Shown here one piece after another: positions 6,034 through 6,385 of a DNA stretch of 6,385 nt. Position numbers and translations under genes: made by a program. The notes beneath the pieces were generated by a model. It did no database searches and was not told where the DNA came from. It saw only the letters and a program-made list of their open reading frames with translations. Each line of letters begins with the position of its first letter. Within the stretch, counting starts at the first letter, position 1. This stretch comes from Schlesneria sp. (GTDB lineage: Bacteria; Planctomycetota; Planctomycetia; Planctomycetales; Planctomycetaceae): contig JANXOO010001089.1 of the NCBI GenBank assembly GCA_025353525.1, forward strand, positions 1 to 6,385, given 5' to 3'.

Positions 6034-6161
6034 CTGAATCCGGATACCGGAATTGACAGCGAACTCTCGAATGTCTGACAATCGGCGGTCAGGTCGGTAT
6101 TCAACATGCCGCCCGAAGTCTATTGTCGGGTTTCAGAGCATTGTTCAAAGGTCTTTTCCGG

Positions 6162-6385
6162 ATGTCCCGTTACAAACCTCTGATTGGAATCCTGGTTTGC
6201 ATTGTCGCAATCCGGGATTTTGCATTTGCCGCCGAGGCCTTCCCCGCGGCAACACGTCCGGTCGTGAGCGGATTCCGATTGACCGACACGAACGGACATC
6301 AGGTCGAAGTCGCTGCGCATCCGGAAAATCAGCTCACCGTCGTCTGTTTTCTGGGAACCGAATGCCCCTTGGCCCGACTGTACGG
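6162..6385 (+). CDS. Exported redoxin/thioredoxin-fold protein, N-terminal part, runs off the right edge
   Basis: An open frame from the ATG at 6162 continues for 74 codons to the window edge without a stop. Residues 1-24 are a signal peptide (basic MSRYK, hydrophobic IGILVCIVAI, cleavage near FAFA/AEA). The mature part reads VSGFRLTDTNGHQVEV, the usual first strand and turn of AhpC/TSA and redoxin domains. It then has LTVVCFLGTECPLARLYG, where the conserved active-site cysteine sits in TECPLA. A thioredoxin CXXC pair is absent at this site: the position three residues after Cys is Ala. Planctomycete relatives with FLGTECPLA often carry further C-terminal domains, which cannot be seen here. 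The ribosome site is weak (AAAGG at 6147-6151, 10 nt upstream). It probably acts in the periplasm, in the same transcriptional direction as the secreted gene before it. Confidence 0.75.
   Translation, partial: MSRYKPLIGILVCIVAIRDFAFAAEAFPAATRPVVSGFRLTDTNGHQVEVAAHPENQLTVVCFLGTECPLARLY

Noticed and set aside
6039..6051. TCCGG-ATA-CCGGA hairpin after the exported-protein gene as a terminator
   Set aside because: The stem is only 5 bp, and no T tract follows, so the evidence is too weak.

Overview
The window looks like chromosomal DNA of a planctomycete, most likely of the order Planctomycetales. The base composition is moderately GC-rich. The secreted hypothetical protein, the redoxin-type protein, the FecR/HEAT-fused anti-sigma factor and the MerR regulator with a degenerate cobalamin domain all read like planctomycete families. 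This taxonomic call comes from protein style, not from a search.

Left part (1-2086): two divergent genes. On the minus strand is the N-terminal 311 codons of an FAD-dependent amine-oxidase-like protein (COG2907 type), which runs off the left edge. On the plus strand is a complete 291-aa MerR-type regulator with a C-terminal B12-binding-like domain (LitR/CarH architecture). The 277-bp gap holds a good sigma70-type promoter for the regulator and a weaker candidate for the oxidase. Just downstream of each -10 box lies a tandem pair of 9-bp units with an ACGT core, which are candidate operators for the regulator. Such regulators often control light or oxidative-stress genes, but the residues needed for the classical adenosylcobalamin photosensor are altered here.

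Middle gap (2087-2567): about 480 bp between two convergent transcription units, with no gene I can support. It holds two separate structured elements. One is a ~126-bp inverted repeat that folds as a three-way junction with G-U wobbles on the plus-strand RNA. The other is a ~267-bp imperfect foldback with nested inverted repeats. Both resemble dispersed intergenic or MITE-like repeats.

Right-centre (2568-4405, minus strand): a two-gene operon of an ECF sigma factor and its membrane anti-sigma factor, with start and stop codons overlapping as ATGA. The anti-sigma factor has a zinc-finger head, one transmembrane helix, a FecR-like domain and a HEAT-like tail.

Right part (4406-6385, plus strand): a 191-bp divergent intergenic region with a dyad and short tandem repeats. 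It is followed by a 478-aa exported protein of unknown function and then the first 74 codons of an exported redoxin/thioredoxin-fold protein. The divergent sigma/anti-sigma operon is a plausible regulator of this envelope-protein pair, but no ECF promoter could be identified with confidence.
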